From Rhodanobacter sp. B05 (lineage in GTDB: Bacteria; Pseudomonadota; Gammaproteobacteria; Xanthomonadales; Rhodanobacteraceae), in the NCBI RefSeq assembly GCF_002001085.1, contig NZ_MUNU01000016.1, positions 1 to 64,000 of the forward strand: a DNA stretch of 64,000 bases. The letters are read 5' to 3'. The position numbers and the translations under genes are program-made. Each line of letters begins with the position of its first letter. The stretch's first letter is position 1. The notes below the pieces were generated by a model. That model was not told where the DNA came from, searched no databases, and saw only the letters and a list, made by a program, of their open reading frames with translations. Below are positions 17,095 to 26,843 of this stretch, in pieces.

Positions 17095-18807
17095 TCAATC
17101 GGATTTCCCCAGATAGCGGGTGCGTTTTGCGGGTTTGAGGGCGGCCAGATCAAGCAACACGAGTCCGTCCACGCAGCCGGAAAAATCGGGATCCTCACCG
17201 AAATCCAGAAATCGCACGCCATCCGATGAAACCAGATCGACATACTGTCGATACAGCACCGGCATGGTGACACCCAGTGCATCGAGATGACGCTTGAGTT
17301 TTCCCAATCCCGCCATGGCATCGAGGCCGTCGAACTCCCGCCGCACGCCATCGGCGACCTGCCGTGAAATCACGAATGGATTCCTCGCGGTCGCCAGGCC
17401 CGGAGCGCCGAAATAATGCTCATGCGCAGCAGCAATCCATTCACGGGCTTCGCGCGGCAGGTTTACCGACATGCTTACCGGCCCGAACAGATACTTCAGT
17501 TCGGGATGACGCTGCAGATAAAGACCGATACCCTGCCAAAGCTGGTCAAGCGCGCGCGAGCGCCAGTAAGCCGGAGCAATGAAACTGCGGCCCAGCTCCA
17601 GTCCCTGTGTCAGGCGTGCCTGCAGGGCTGGCGAATAATCGAACAGACTCGAGCTGTACAAGCCGGCCATGCCACGCTCCGCGATCAAGCGGCTGGCCAG
17701 GCCCAGGCGATAGGAACCAACGATACGCAACGCGTCCGGATCCCACAGCACCAGATGCTCGTAATGCGGATCGCAGGCATCCAGATCGCGCCGGGCGCCG
17801 GTGCCCTCGCCCACCTTGCGGAAGGTCAGTTCGCGCAGGCGACCGATCTCGCGCATCGCGGCACTGTCGAACGCACCCTTGAACAGCCACACCTGCTTGC
17901 CGTCGCCGAGCTCGAGCAGCTTCTCGGAGCGACTCAATTCCACCGCCACCTGCCCGGCCAGTTCAGGCAGCGCCAGGGGCGCCTGCCCGCCGAAGATCAG
18001 GCCGCGATGCCGACCGACCCGATAGACGTGCCGACGCATCAGTCGGGCGGCCTGCGCGCTTGAGCCGCCACTGCGCCTCGCGATCTCCTGTGCACTCACC
18101 AGCGCCCCGATGCTCAGGCCAATGCGCCGACTGCTCGGCGCCACTGCCTCGCGCGGCAACATCGCCGTGCCCAGTGGTCTGGCCAGCATCGACAAACCGT
18201 AGAACATGGTTGAATTTCGCGCAGCGATATGCACCGGCAATACCGGCGCCTCGCTGCGCGAGGACAGTCGTGCGAAGCCACCCGACCATTGCCCGTCGCG
18301 CACGCCCGCCGGACTGATTCGAGACACCTCACCAGCAGGGAACACAATCAGCGCCTCGCCTTTGTCGAGGGCACGATAAATGCCGCGCAGGCGCGATGCC
18401 GCACCCTGACCGAACACGTCGACCGGCAGCAGCAGCTTGCGCAATTGCGGAATGGCCGCCAGCCACTCGTTGCCGAGAATGCGCACGTCGCGGCGCACCG
18501 AGCCGATCAGCTGCAGCAGGGCAAGCGCATCCTGCATGCCGAGTGGATGATTGGCCACGACCAGCAGCGGGCCATCGACCGGAATATGCTCGCGCTCGCG
18601 TGGATCGACGTGATAGCCGATGCCCAGAACGTCCAGCGTGCGCTCCACGAAGTCGAAGCCCTCGGCGGCACCGATCCGCTGCAGCACCCGGTTGAAACGA
18701 TCCTCGTCGGCCAATCGGCCGAGCATGTCCGCCACCGGTCGCCGGATGCCGGGGTAGCGCGCCAGCCAGGGCAGTCGTTCGGTGAGGGACTGTTCGATGC
18801 TGAGCAT
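17095..18807 (-). CDS. OlsF-like bifunctional acyltransferase (PlsC-type plus GNAT-type; ornithine lipid synthesis)
   Basis: The 570-residue fusion has two domains. Residues about 75-260 are a PlsC/lysophospholipid acyltransferase: LLVVANHPLGMQDALAL carries the catalytic His and Asp, and IVFPAGEVSR is the acceptor motif. Residues about 310-500 are an OlsB-like GNAT acyltransferase: LRELTFRKVGEGTGARRDLD, HLVLWDPDALRIVGSYRLG, LELGRSFIAPAYW. In OlsF enzymes the C-terminal half N-acylates ornithine and the N-terminal half adds the second acyl chain, giving phosphate-free ornithine lipids. Substrate assignment here is inferred from architecture. The ATG at 18807 follows GAGG with good spacing. It lies alone, downstream of marC on the same strand. 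Confidence 0.75.
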   Translation of the reverse strand: MLSIEQSLTERLPWLARYPGIRRPVADMLGRLADEDRFNRVLQRIGAAEGFDFVERTLDVLGIGYHVDPREREHIPVDGPLLVVANHPLGMQDALALLQLIGSVRRDVRILGNEWLAAIPQLRKLLLPVDVFGQGAASRLRGIYRALDKGEALIVFPAGEVSRISPAGVRDGQWSGGFARLSSRSEAPVLPVHIAARNSTMFYGLSMLARPLGTAMLPREAVAPSSRRIGLSIGALVSAQEIARRSGGSSAQAARLMRRHVYRVGRHRGLIFGGQAPLALPELAGQVAVELSRSEKLLELGDGKQVWLFKGAFDSAAMREIGRLRELTFRKVGEGTGARRDLDACDPHYEHLVLWDPDALRIVGSYRLGLASRLIAERGMAGLYSSSLFDYSPALQARLTQGLELGRSFIAPAYWRSRALDQLWQGIGLYLQRHPELKYLFGPVSMSVNLPREAREWIAAAHEHYFGAPGLATARNPFVISRQVADGVRREFDGLDAMAGLGKLKRHLDALGVTMPVLYRQYVDLVSSDGVRFLDFGEDPDFSGCVDGLVLLDLAALKPAKRTRYLGKSD

Positions 18808-18903
18808 GGGGAAATCCTCGGATTTCCACCATCGTGCCTGCCGATCATGACAGTTCGACGATCCAGTGGACGCCGGGCCCAAGACTTGCCGTGGCGCTTC
18901 GGG

Positions 18904-19515
18904 TCAAGGCACCGAATGCAGGAACGACGCCACGCCTGACATGAACATCTGCACCGACAAGGCGATCAGCAACATGCCCATCACCCGTTCCAGCGCGGTC
19001 AGCACGCTCTCGCCGAGCCAGCGGAACAGGTAGGTGGCGCTGAGCAGGATCGCCGAGGTGGCCAGCCATGCCAGCAGCAAGGCCACCACCCAGTCTGCCG
19101 TGCGGCCGGGCTGGGTGTTGGTCAACAGCAACAAGGCGGCCATCGCGGAGGGGCCCGCCACGCCGGGGATCGCCATCGGCACGATGAAGGGCTCGCCCTG
19201 CCCGGGCTTGCCGAAGATTCCGCCGCCATCCGCCGGCGGAAACACCATGCGGATGCCGATCAGGAACAGCACGATGCCGCCGGCGATGCTGATCGAATCC
19301 GGCTTCAACTGCAGCAGGTGAAGCATGTGCTGGCCACCGAACAGGAAGGCCAGCAGCACGCCCAGCGCGATCAGCAATTCGCGCACCATCACGCGGCGCC
19401 GCCGACGCGGCGGCACACCCTTGAGCAGACTCAGGAAAAACGGGATGTTGCCGAGCGGATCCATGATCAGGAACAACATGATTCCCGCCGACAACGTGGT
19501 CATCTGCGCTTCCAT
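18904..19515 (-). CDS. MarC/YhgN family integral membrane protein
   Basis: The 203-residue protein has six hydrophobic segments and the MarC signatures IMDPLGNIPFFLSLL near the N-terminus, GGIVLFLIGIRMVFP in the middle and PGVAGPSAM in the second half. MarC proteins resemble transporters of the inner membrane; the once-claimed antibiotic-resistance role was not upheld, and the substrate is unknown. The ATG at 19515 follows GGGAG at ideal spacing. It is followed by the olsF-like gene 96 bp away. Confidence 0.85.
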   Translation of the reverse strand: MEAQMTTLSAGIMLFLIMDPLGNIPFFLSLLKGVPPRRRRRVMVRELLIALGVLLAFLFGGQHMLHLLQLKPDSISIAGGIVLFLIGIRMVFPPADGGGIFGKPGQGEPFIVPMAIPGVAGPSAMAALLLLTNTQPGRTADWVVALLLAWLATSAILLSATYLFRWLGESVLTALERVMGMLLIALSVQMFMSGVASFLHSVP

Positions 19516-19564
19516 CTCGACTCCCTGCAGGCTGGTTTTTGAAGTGCCGTCAGATCGTGCATGC

Positions 19565-19651
19565 GTAGGAGCCCGCTCGCGGGCGATGCTCGTTCTCTCG
19601 TGCGAAATGGAAGATCAAATCAACAGCATCGCCCCGCAAGCGGGCTCCTAC
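19565..19651. repeat. GTAG-headed REP pair (inverted, BIME-like)
   Basis: Two inverted REP copies (19565-19590 and 19625-19651) begin and end with GTAGGAGCCCGC / GCGGGCTCCTAC and flank about 34 bp. The arms differ by a small indel. GTAG-headed REPs (SMAG in Stenotrophomonas) are dispersed by RAYT transposases; no RAYT gene is in the window. Confidence 0.8.
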
Positions 19652-19656
19652 GGCGA

Positions 19657-20430
19657 TCATTGGTCGGAACGAAGGTTGAGCACGGCACCACGCGCGGCAC
19701 GCGCCTGTGCGGCGAGCAGATAAACCGCCGCCACCGCGCCGGCATCCGGCGTCGGCCGCTGCAGGATGTCTTCGCCGAAGTAGGCCAGACGGCGCAGCGC
19801 CGTGCGCATCGGCGCGGGCAGCATGGCATGCACGCGCAGCGGGCTCTCGTCGGTTTCCTCGTGCAGGATCGCCACGAACCGCTCCAGCGCCGCCTTCGAC
19901 ACGCCATAGCCGCCCCAGTGCGCGCGCTGCAGCAACTCCGGATTGTCCAGCACGAATACCACCGCACTGTCGCTGGCCTGGGTGAGCAGCGGCAGGCAGG
20001 CCTGGGTCAGGGCAAACGGCGCGTTGACATTGACGTGCATGGCACGCAGCCAATCGTCGGGCCGGTGCATCGCGATCGAGGTCAGTCCGGCAAAGCTGGC
20101 GGCGCAATGCACGATGCCGTCGAGGCGACCGAAGTCGCGCTCCAGCCCTTCCGCCAGTGCGCCGTATTCCTTCGGCGTGGCCACTTCCATGTCCAGCGGA
20201 TGGATCACCGGCTCAGCCAGGCCTTCCTCGCGCATCGCGTCGTGGAGCTTCTCGAGCTGGCGCTTGCGTTTGCCGGTGATCACCACGGTAGCGCCTGCGC
20301 GCGTGGCCGCACGCGCGACCGCGCTGCCGAGGCCGCCATAGGCGCCGGTGACCAGCACCACCCGATCGACCAGGGTGTCGCCCGCCGGCTGCCAGCCCGC
20401 GGGAAGGTGCGCCACGGGCAAGGTGGTCAA
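19657..20430 (-). CDS. YciK-like short-chain dehydrogenase/reductase
   Basis: This is a 257-residue cytoplasmic SDR with a Rossmann nucleotide-binding motif VTGAYGGLG near residue 30 and a catalytic YGVSK pair. In the usual catalytic Ser region it has [10 protein letters not shown], so the serine is not obvious. It resembles E. coli YciK, whose substrate is unknown. The start is TTG at 20430, overlapping the grxD stop as TTGA, which indicates translational coupling. Confidence 0.8.
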   Translation of the reverse strand: MTTLPVAHLPAGWQPAGDTLVDRVVLVTGAYGGLGSAVARAATRAGATVVITGKRKRQLEKLHDAMREEGLAEPVIHPLDMEVATPKEYGALAEGLERDFGRLDGIVHCAASFAGLTSIAMHRPDDWLRAMHVNVNAPFALTQACLPLLTQASDSAVVFVLDNPELLQRAHWGGYGVSKAALERFVAILHEETDESPLRVHAMLPAPMRTALRRLAYFGEDILQRPTPDAGAVAAVYLLAAQARAARGAVLNLRSDQ

Positions 20431-20750
20431 GACGCCATCCCCGCCACGTCGCTGGCCATGCGCGACAGTTCACCCGCCACCATCAGTTCCTCGATGATGT
20501 CGCAGCCGCCGATCAGCTCGCCATGGATGAACAACTGCGGGAAGGTCGGCCAGTTGGCGAAGTGCGGCAGGGCCGCGCGGATCTGCGGATCGGCCAGCAC
20601 GTTGACGACGTGGAACTGGGCGCCGGCTTGCGTCAGCGCCTGCGCCGCGCGGCTGGAGAAACCGCACATCGGGAATTGCGGCGTGCCTTTCATGAAAAGC
20701 ACGATGGGATGCTCGGCCAGCATCGCCTTGATTTGCTCGTTTGTATCCAT
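20427..20750 (-). CDS. grxD: Monothiol glutaredoxin GrxD (Grx4)
   Basis: The 107-residue protein has the monothiol glutaredoxin signature: [16 protein letters not shown] with the CGFS active site, then [23 protein letters not shown] glutaredoxins bind a 2Fe-2S cluster with glutathione and take part in iron-sulfur cluster delivery and iron homeostasis. The ATG at 20750 is used because the family starts a few residues before the first helix. The gene is divergent from sodB and coupled to the downstream SDR. Confidence 0.93.
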   Translation of the reverse strand: MDTNEQIKAMLAEHPIVLFMKGTPQFPMCGFSSRAAQALTQAGAQFHVVNVLADPQIRAALPHFANWPTFPQLFIHGELIGGCDIIEELMVAGELSRMASDVAGMAS

Positions 20751-20862
20751 GGTCGGGGTTTCATCTTTACAATGCATGCAATCCCTTATTGTACCAGTCG
20801 CTTGCCGGGCGCCATCCGCAGCGCCCGCGCTTTCTCCCTCAGCAACCGCCAAGGAGCCGCTC

Positions 20863-21456
20863 ATGGCCATCGAACTTCCCCCGCTCCCCTACGAAAAGAA
20901 CGCATTGGAGCCACACATCTCCGCCGAAACGCTGGAATACCACTACGGCAAGCATCACCAGGCCTACGTCACCAATCTCAACAAGATGATCGAAGGCACC
21001 GAGTTTGCCGACGCGAAGCTTGAAGACATCGTCAGGAAATCCTCCGGCGGCATGTTCAACAACGCCGCGCAGACGTGGAACCACACGTTCTACTGGAATT
21101 CGATGAGCCCCAGCGCTCCTCAGGGCCGGGGCGGCGGCGAGCCGACCGGCAAGCTGGCCGATGCGATCAACAAGGCGTTCGGCTCATTCGCCAAGTTCAA
21201 GGAGGAGTTCAGCAAGTCGGCCGCCGGCAACTTCGGTTCCGGCTGGACCTGGCTGGTGCAGCGCCCGGACGGCTCGCTCGGCATCGTCAACACCGCGAAC
21301 GCGGCCACCCCGATCACCGGCAGCGACAAGCCGCTGTTCACCGCCGACGTGTGGGAGCACGCCTACTACATCGACTACCGCAACGCGCGGCCGAAATACC
21401 TGGAGGCGTTCTGGAATCTGGTGAACTGGGACTTCGCGGCGAAAAATCTCGCCTGA
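20863..21456 (+). CDS. sodB: Iron superoxide dismutase SodB
   Basis: The 197-residue cytoplasmic enzyme converts superoxide to peroxide and oxygen. Metal ligands are visible: H27 in [12 protein letters not shown], His in TWNHTFYW, Asp and His in [21 protein letters not shown] and GSGWTWL fit the iron rather than manganese subgroup. AAGGAG precedes the ATG at 20863. It is divergent from grxD, a pairing that makes sense for oxidative stress and iron. It ends at a bidirectional terminator shared with purK. Confidence 0.95.
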   Translation: MAIELPPLPYEKNALEPHISAETLEYHYGKHHQAYVTNLNKMIEGTEFADAKLEDIVRKSSGGMFNNAAQTWNHTFYWNSMSPSAPQGRGGGEPTGKLADAINKAFGSFAKFKEEFSKSAAGNFGSGWTWLVQRPDGSLGIVNTANAATPITGSDKPLFTADVWEHAYYIDYRNARPKYLEAFWNLVNWDFAAKNLA

Positions 21457-21473
21457 TCCCGCCTCAACGCCAC

Positions 21474-21509
21474 AAAAAAAGCGGAGCCTGCACCGGCTCC
21501 GCTTTTTTT
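21474..21509. terminator. bidirectional terminator between sodB and purK
   Basis: GCGGAGCC / GGCTCCGC pair around a short loop, with seven A residues on the left and seven T residues on the right. It therefore serves both convergent genes. Confidence 0.9.
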
Positions 21510-21526
21510 GTGATCGCCGGAACGGG

Positions 21527-22681
21527 TCAACGCAGCGATTGCAGCACCGACGCCGCCTGCTCTTCGCGACCCAGCGCCACGGCCAGTTCGCCCAGCCGGA
21601 TCGCCAGTTGCGCCGCGTCCGCCGCACATACCGTGGCGTGACCGACCTTGCGACCCGGCCGCGACTGCTTGCCGTAGTCGTGCCAGTGCGCATCCACGCC
21701 CCGCAGCACGGGCGCAGCCACGGGCAGTTCGCCGATCCAGTTGAACATGGCGGCGACGCCGCGTGCGGCGGTATCGCCCAGCGGCAGGCCGAGCACCGCG
21801 CGCACGTGATTCTCGAACTGGCTGGTGTGCGCGCCCTCGATGGTCCAGTGACCCGAATTGTGAACTCGCGGTGCCATCTCGTTGCCGAGCAACTCGCCGT
21901 CCTTGACGAACAGCTCCAGGGCGAACACGCCGACATAGTCGAGCCGCTCGGCCAGGGTGTGCGCCAGCGCGGTAGCGCGCTGCTGCAGCTGGCCCAGGTC
22001 CGGCGCAGGCGCCAGGCTCATCGACAGCACCCCGTCGACATGCCAGTTGCCGGTCAGCGGCCAGGTGCGGAATTCGCCGTCGCGGGCGCGCACGGCGATC
22101 ACCGACAGCTCGCGCTCGAACGGCACGAACGCCTCCAGGATCAAGCCGTGCCTGGCCGCCTGCGCACCCAGCGCGGCCCACGCGGCGTCGGCGTCGGCCG
22201 GACCGGCGAGGCGAAACTGCCCCTTGCCGTCGTAACCGAGTCGGCGCGTCTTGAGGATCGCCGGAGTCCCGACCCTTGCCAGCGCCTGATCGAGTTCCTC
22301 GCGCGTACCCACCGTCATGAAATCAGGGGTCGGCAAGCCGCATTCACGGAACAGGGTTTTCTCGGCCAGCCGATCCTGCGCCACAGCCAGCGCCTGCGGC
22401 GCCGGAAACACTGCCACGCGTTCCGCCAGCCAGCGCGCGGTTTCGGCCGGCACGTTTTCGAAATCGAAGGTGATCACGTCGACCTGCGCGGCAAACGCCT
22501 CCAGCGCGGCGTAGTCGGTCCAGTCGGCCACCACCAGCGGTGCCACCTGACCCGCGCAGGCATCGGCCGAGCTGTCGACCACCATGGTCTTTGCACCCAG
22601 CGGCGCGCCGGCCAGGGCCAGCATGCGAGCCAGCTGACCGCCGCCAAGAATGCCCACCACGGGTTGTCGCTGCCCGCTCAA
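21527..22681 (-). CDS. purK: N5-carboxyaminoimidazole ribonucleotide synthase PurK
   Basis: This 384-residue ATP-grasp enzyme carboxylates AIR to N5-CAIR in purine synthesis. It shows [17 protein letters not shown] at the N-terminus, [25 protein letters not shown] (ATP-grasp lysines), [14 protein letters not shown], and [21 protein letters not shown] near the catalytic site. The reading frame extends upstream through purE without another suitable start; TTG at 22681, overlapping the purE stop as TTGA, gives the expected N-terminus. A GTG a few codons in is an alternative. Confidence 0.92.
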   Translation of the reverse strand: MSGQRQPVVGILGGGQLARMLALAGAPLGAKTMVVDSSADACAGQVAPLVVADWTDYAALEAFAAQVDVITFDFENVPAETARWLAERVAVFPAPQALAVAQDRLAEKTLFRECGLPTPDFMTVGTREELDQALARVGTPAILKTRRLGYDGKGQFRLAGPADADAAWAALGAQAARHGLILEAFVPFERELSVIAVRARDGEFRTWPLTGNWHVDGVLSMSLAPAPDLGQLQQRATALAHTLAERLDYVGVFALELFVKDGELLGNEMAPRVHNSGHWTIEGAHTSQFENHVRAVLGLPLGDTAARGVAAMFNWIGELPVAAPVLRGVDAHWHDYGKQSRPGRKVGHATVCAADAAQLAIRLGELAVALGREEQAASVLQSLR

Positions 22682-23181
22682 GAACGCGGATCCGGCTGCT
22701 CGAGCACGGCCTGCGTCTGCCGCGTCCGCCAGTCTTCCAACGCATGGCACAAGGCCTGGTCGTGCAGGGCCAGCACCGCGGCGGCCAGCAACCCGGCATT
22801 GACCGCGCCGGCACGCCCGATCGCCAGCGTGCCGACGGGAATACCTGCAGGCATCTGCGCGATCGACAGCAGCGAATCCATCCCGTTGAGTGCCTTCGAC
22901 TGCACCGGCACGCCGAATACCGGCAGGCGGGTCTTGGCGGCCAGCATGCCGGGCAAATGGGCAGCGCCGCCGGCACCGGCGATGATCACCTGGATGCCGC
23001 GCTCCGACGCCTGTTCGGCGTAGCTGAACAGCAGATCCGGCGTGCGGTGCGCGGAAACCACCCGCACCTCGTGCGCCACGCCCAGCTCGGTCAGCACGTC
23101 GGCCGCGTGCCGCATGGTTTCCCAGTCCGAACGCGAACCCATCACCACGCCCACACGCGGCGCCTTGCTTGCTGGTGTCAT
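22678..23181 (-). CDS. purE: N5-CAIR mutase PurE
   Basis: The 167-residue class I PurE isomerises N5-CAIR to CAIR, directly after PurK in the pathway. Active-site segments are present: [34 protein letters not shown] and [17 protein letters not shown]. The ATG at 23181 is preferred over a TTG at 23196. The gene overlaps purK by 4 bp, forming a purEK operon. Confidence 0.95.
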   Translation of the reverse strand: MTPASKAPRVGVVMGSRSDWETMRHAADVLTELGVAHEVRVVSAHRTPDLLFSYAEQASERGIQVIIAGAGGAAHLPGMLAAKTRLPVFGVPVQSKALNGMDSLLSIAQMPAGIPVGTLAIGRAGAVNAGLLAAAVLALHDQALCHALEDWRTRQTQAVLEQPDPRS

Positions 23182-23248
23182 GGTCGGAACGTCCAAAAAC
23201 CGTTATTGTACGGGCTTTCCCGACCCGACACACCCGAACCAGGCCACC

Positions 23249-23518
23249 ATGGACAAGCGCCTCCTAGACATCCTGTGCTGCCCGGTCAGCAAGACCCCGG
23301 TGCGCCTGCTGACGCGGCACCAACTGGACGCGCTGAACGGGGCGATTGCCGCCGGGCAGGTCGATACGGTCGCCGGCGTGGCCGTACGCGAACCGGTGGC
23401 CGAGGCGCTGATCACCATCGATCACAAGCTGATTTACCGCATCGAGGACGGCATCCCGGTCATGTTGCCCGAGGAAGGCATCGGCACCCTGCAGCTGACC
23501 GCATTTCCCGTGACGTAG
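23249..23518 (+). CDS. Trm112-family (UPF0434/YcaR-like) protein
   Basis: The 89-residue protein begins MDKRLLDILCCPVSKTPVRL, the Trm112/YcaR signature, and ends with GIPVMLPEEG. The usual second zinc-binding cysteine pair is absent. In bacteria these small proteins often sit near lipid A or tRNA-modification genes; this one lies alone, divergent from purE. A partner methyltransferase cannot be named. Confidence 0.85.
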   Translation: MDKRLLDILCCPVSKTPVRLLTRHQLDALNGAIAAGQVDTVAGVAVREPVAEALITIDHKLIYRIEDGIPVMLPEEGIGTLQLTAFPVT

Positions 23519-23642
23519 GACACGGCTGGCATGTCTGCACGGGCGATGGGCGTGGCATGGGGCCGGAATTTGGCTTATTGTCATCCCCCGCGCCGCCTTT
23601 CCTGGCCCAGCCGTGCGCGGGGCACCTCAGGGGGATGTGGCG

Positions 23643-25943
23643 ATGAATGAAGCCGGTGAGCCAACCAGGGTCGTCAACTTGAGCCCGCGCATGGAACCAT
23701 CCAGCGAGCGCGTCGGCGAGTTGCTCAGCGCCGTGCGCGGGATCGCCGGCAAGAAGCTGCAGCAAACGGTGGGCAACGCGTTCGAACGGGTCGACGACGC
23801 GCTGTTCGACCTCGCCGAAAAGGCCGAGAACAACGCCGCCCAGATGCATTATTTCGACGGCATGCGCGAGGTGCGCAAGCGTCGCCCCGGCATCGAGCGC
23901 AATTTCCTCGGCGCGATCGCCCGCCACCTGAGCGACCTGGCTCACCCCGCGAATGCGAAGGCAGCTGCCGCGTCGTCTTCGCTCGGCTCGGCCGAGCTGA
24001 CCCTGGTCGCGGAAAGCGACCTGGAGGAATCGCTGGCGATCACCAGCATGATCAGCAAGAACGAGGCGCGCCTGGCGCGCGATCTGTTCGCGGTCAACCA
24101 GCGGCTCTCGGTGATCTGCGGTGGCCACAAGATCGACGATGCCAACAATCCGGTGGCCCCGGCGATCCTGTCCCAGGCGTTTCGCCAGGCGCTGCAAGAA
24201 CTCACCGCGGACATGCGCGTCAAGCTGATCATCTACAAGCTGTTCGATCGCTACGTGCTGTCGGTGCTGGAAGACCTCTACCAGGAAATCAATACCGAAC
24301 TGGTTCGCGCCGGCGTGCTGCCGCAGCTGCGGCACCATATACCGCGCGGGGGTCAGCAGGTTCCGGCCGGTGCCGGCGCCACGAATACCGGCGGATCGGC
24401 CGCGGGCGACGAGAGCGGTGAAATTCCCGGCGACCTGCTGCATACCCTGCATGCCCTGTTCAGCGCACGCCGGGGCAGCGCCAGCGGCGGAGTTGCTCGC
24501 GAAGGCGGCGCGCACGTCATGCCGAGCGGCCCGCTGCCGTCGGCCAACGAACTGCTCGGCGCGCTCAGTGTGTTGCAGAGCCAGATCGTCAGCGCCGGCC
24601 CGCTGACGTATGACCAGGCGGACGACGCCGCCGCGCTCGGTCGCGAAGTCATGCAGCTCAAGGCGCAGTTGCTGACCCAGATCGGCGCCCTGCGCGGCGA
24701 GCGGCCCAGCCATGTGGCCAGCATGGACGAGGACACCATCGACCTGGTCGGCATGCTGTTCGAATTCATCCTGGAAGACCGCAACCTGCCCGCCGCGATG
24801 CAGGTGATGCTGGCGCGGCTGCAGATCCCCTACCTGAAGGCGGCGATCCTCGACCGCAAACTGTTCGCGCACCGCCAGCACCCCGCGCGCCGGCTGCTGG
24901 ACAGCCTCGCCGAGCAGGCCAAGAGCTGGTCGGAGGAATCCGACCGCGACCACCGCCTGCACGAAAAGGTGAAGTCGATCGTCGACCAGTTGCTGCACGA
25001 CTTCGACGACGACATGGGCATCTTCGAACGCCTGCTGACCGACCTGCAGCAATTCCAGGACGTCAACAAGCGCCGTTCCGAGCTGGCCGAGCAGCGCGTG
25101 GCCGAATCCACGCGCGGCCGCGAAAAACTCGAACAGGCGCGGCGCCGGGCCGCGCGCGAGATCCTCGACCGCATCGGCACGCAGAAGCTGCCCCCGCTGG
25201 TGCACGGCGTGCTGGCCCGTGCGTGGGCCAACCATCTGGTGCTCACCCTGCTGCGCCAGGGCGAGGATTCGCCCGAGTTCAAGAGCGCACTGCGCTTCAT
25301 CGACGAGTTCATCGCCAGCACCCATCCGGCCAACGACACCACCAGCCGGCAGACTCTGCGCCAGATGCTGCCGGGCATCGAGCGAGCATTGCGCCACGGC
25401 CTGGCCAACGTGGCTTTCCAGGAGCAGGACGTGGAGCGACTGCTTGGCCAGTTGCACGCGTACTACCGCCAGCAACTGGGCGAACAACCCGAGCAGGGCG
25501 CGTCCGCCGATGGCGCGGTGGCCGCGGAAGACACCGCCATGCTGGCGATCCCCGACTCCATCCAGCCGGTCATCGACCAGCGGGCGGAGCCGGAAGACAT
25601 CCTCGATGCGGAGGAATTGGCCGAGGTTCCGCCAGACAGCCCGCAATGGCACCAGGTGCAGGCGCTGCAACCCGGCAACTGGCTCGAGTTCACGCTGGAC
25701 GGCGAGGCTCCTGCCCGGGCCAAGCTGTCGTGGATCAGCCCGATGAGCGGCCGCTACCTGTTCGTCAATCGACGCGGCCTGAAGGTGGCCGACTACGCAC
25801 CGCGCGAACTCGCCGCGCTGTTCGCCGACGGGCACGCCCGCGTGCTGGCAGCCAATGCCCTGTTCGACCGCGCGATGACCGCCATCGTCGGCAAGCTGAG
25901 CCAGGCCGACGGGACGGCAACAGCCCCGACGCCCGCCGAATGA
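23643..25943 (+). CDS. DUF1631 family protein
   Basis: The 766-residue protein matches the DUF1631 family of gammaproteobacteria: helical N-terminus with DALFDLAEKAENNAAQMHYF, a central HDFDDDMGIFERLLTDLQQF, and ANHLVLTLLRQGEDSPEF toward the C-terminus. A Gly/Ser/Ala-rich insert separates the halves near 240-300. The final 110 residues (LQPGNWLEFTLDGEAPARAKLSW, SGRYLFVNRRGLKVADYAP) look like a PilZ-type beta-barrel, which often binds c-di-GMP. The RxxxR motif is not clear, so binding is only a suggestion. The stop overlaps nadC as ATGA. Confidence 0.75.
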   Translation: MNEAGEPTRVVNLSPRMEPSSERVGELLSAVRGIAGKKLQQTVGNAFERVDDALFDLAEKAENNAAQMHYFDGMREVRKRRPGIERNFLGAIARHLSDLAHPANAKAAAASSSLGSAELTLVAESDLEESLAITSMISKNEARLARDLFAVNQRLSVICGGHKIDDANNPVAPAILSQAFRQALQELTADMRVKLIIYKLFDRYVLSVLEDLYQEINTELVRAGVLPQLRHHIPRGGQQVPAGAGATNTGGSAAGDESGEIPGDLLHTLHALFSARRGSASGGVAREGGAHVMPSGPLPSANELLGALSVLQSQIVSAGPLTYDQADDAAALGREVMQLKAQLLTQIGALRGERPSHVASMDEDTIDLVGMLFEFILEDRNLPAAMQVMLARLQIPYLKAAILDRKLFAHRQHPARRLLDSLAEQAKSWSEESDRDHRLHEKVKSIVDQLLHDFDDDMGIFERLLTDLQQFQDVNKRRSELAEQRVAESTRGREKLEQARRRAAREILDRIGTQKLPPLVHGVLARAWANHLVLTLLRQGEDSPEFKSALRFIDEFIASTHPANDTTSRQTLRQMLPGIERALRHGLANVAFQEQDVERLLGQLHAYYRQQLGEQPEQGASADGAVAAEDTAMLAIPDSIQPVIDQRAEPEDILDAEELAEVPPDSPQWHQVQALQPGNWLEFTLDGEAPARAKLSWISPMSGRYLFVNRRGLKVADYAPRELAALFADGHARVLAANALFDRAMTAIVGKLSQADGTATAPTPAE

Positions 25944-26800
25944 CAGCGGCAGCAGCATCCTTCGCGCAGCCCGGTGCTGCGCAGATCGCCGCCGACGTCG
26001 AACATGCACTGGCCGAGGACCTGGGCAGCGGCGATGCCACCGCCGGGCTGCTGCCGGGCGATGCACGGGCCCGGGCGCAGCTGACCTGTCGCGATGCCGC
26101 GGTGATTGCCGGCAGCGCCTGGTTCGATGCCTGCTTCCGCCGACTCGACCCGGCCGTCCGGATCGACTGGTCGGTGCGCGACGGCGACCGGGTCGACCCG
26201 GGCACGCTGATCTGCCGCCTCTCGGGGCACGCCCGCTCGCTGGTCACGGCGGAGCGATCGGCGCTGAACTTCCTGCAACTGCTGTCGGCCACCGCCACGA
26301 TCACCGCCGACTACGTCGCCGCGGTAGCCGGAACCGGGGTGCGCGTGCTGGACACCCGCAAGACCGTGCCCGGGCTGCGCGTGGCACAGAAGTACGCCGT
26401 CCGCTGCGGTGGTGGCCACAACCAGCGGATGGGTCTCTACGACGCGATCCTGATCAAGGAGAACCACATCATCGCCGCCGGCAGCATCGGCGCAGCCGTG
26501 ACCGCGGCGCGCACGCTCCACCCCGAGCTGCCGCTGGAGGTGGAGGTGGAAGGCCTCGACGAGCTGGAACAGGCCCTGCAGGCTGGCGCGGATCGCATCA
26601 TGCTGGACAACTTCGAACTGGCGCAGATGCACGAGGCGGTGAAGCGCACCGCCGGCCGGGTGCCGCTGGAAATTTCCGGCAACGTCGATCTGAAGACGAT
26701 CGGCGAGTTCGCCCGCACGGGTGTCGATTTCATCTCGGTGGGCGCGTTGACCAAGCACGTGCGCGCCATCGACCTGTCGTTGCGCTTGCAACTGGACTGA
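25940..26800 (+). CDS. nadC: Nicotinate-nucleotide diphosphorylase (carboxylating) NadC
   Basis: The 286-residue enzyme makes nicotinate mononucleotide from quinolinate and PRPP in de novo NAD synthesis. Signatures include EDLGSGDATAGLLP, AERSALNFLQLLSATAT, LDTRKTVPGLRVAQKYAV with the substrate-binding Arg/Lys residues, GGGHNQRMGLYDAILIKENH, and EVEVEGLDELEQAL. The ATG overlaps the stop of the DUF1631 gene, so the genes are translationally coupled. Confidence 0.95.
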   Translation: MTAAAASFAQPGAAQIAADVEHALAEDLGSGDATAGLLPGDARARAQLTCRDAAVIAGSAWFDACFRRLDPAVRIDWSVRDGDRVDPGTLICRLSGHARSLVTAERSALNFLQLLSATATITADYVAAVAGTGVRVLDTRKTVPGLRVAQKYAVRCGGGHNQRMGLYDAILIKENHIIAAGSIGAAVTAARTLHPELPLEVEVEGLDELEQALQAGADRIMLDNFELAQMHEAVKRTAGRVPLEISGNVDLKTIGEFARTGVDFISVGALTKHVRAIDLSLRLQLD

Positions 26801-26843
26801 ACGCCGTCTTGCGCGAGGGCGCAGGCGCCCACACACTGGCTGC

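Noticed and set aside
23460..26066. 868-codon minus-strand frame
   Set aside because: It is antisense to the DUF1631 gene, which continues into nadC by ATGA overlap. The minus translation is of His/Arg/Gln-rich shadow type.
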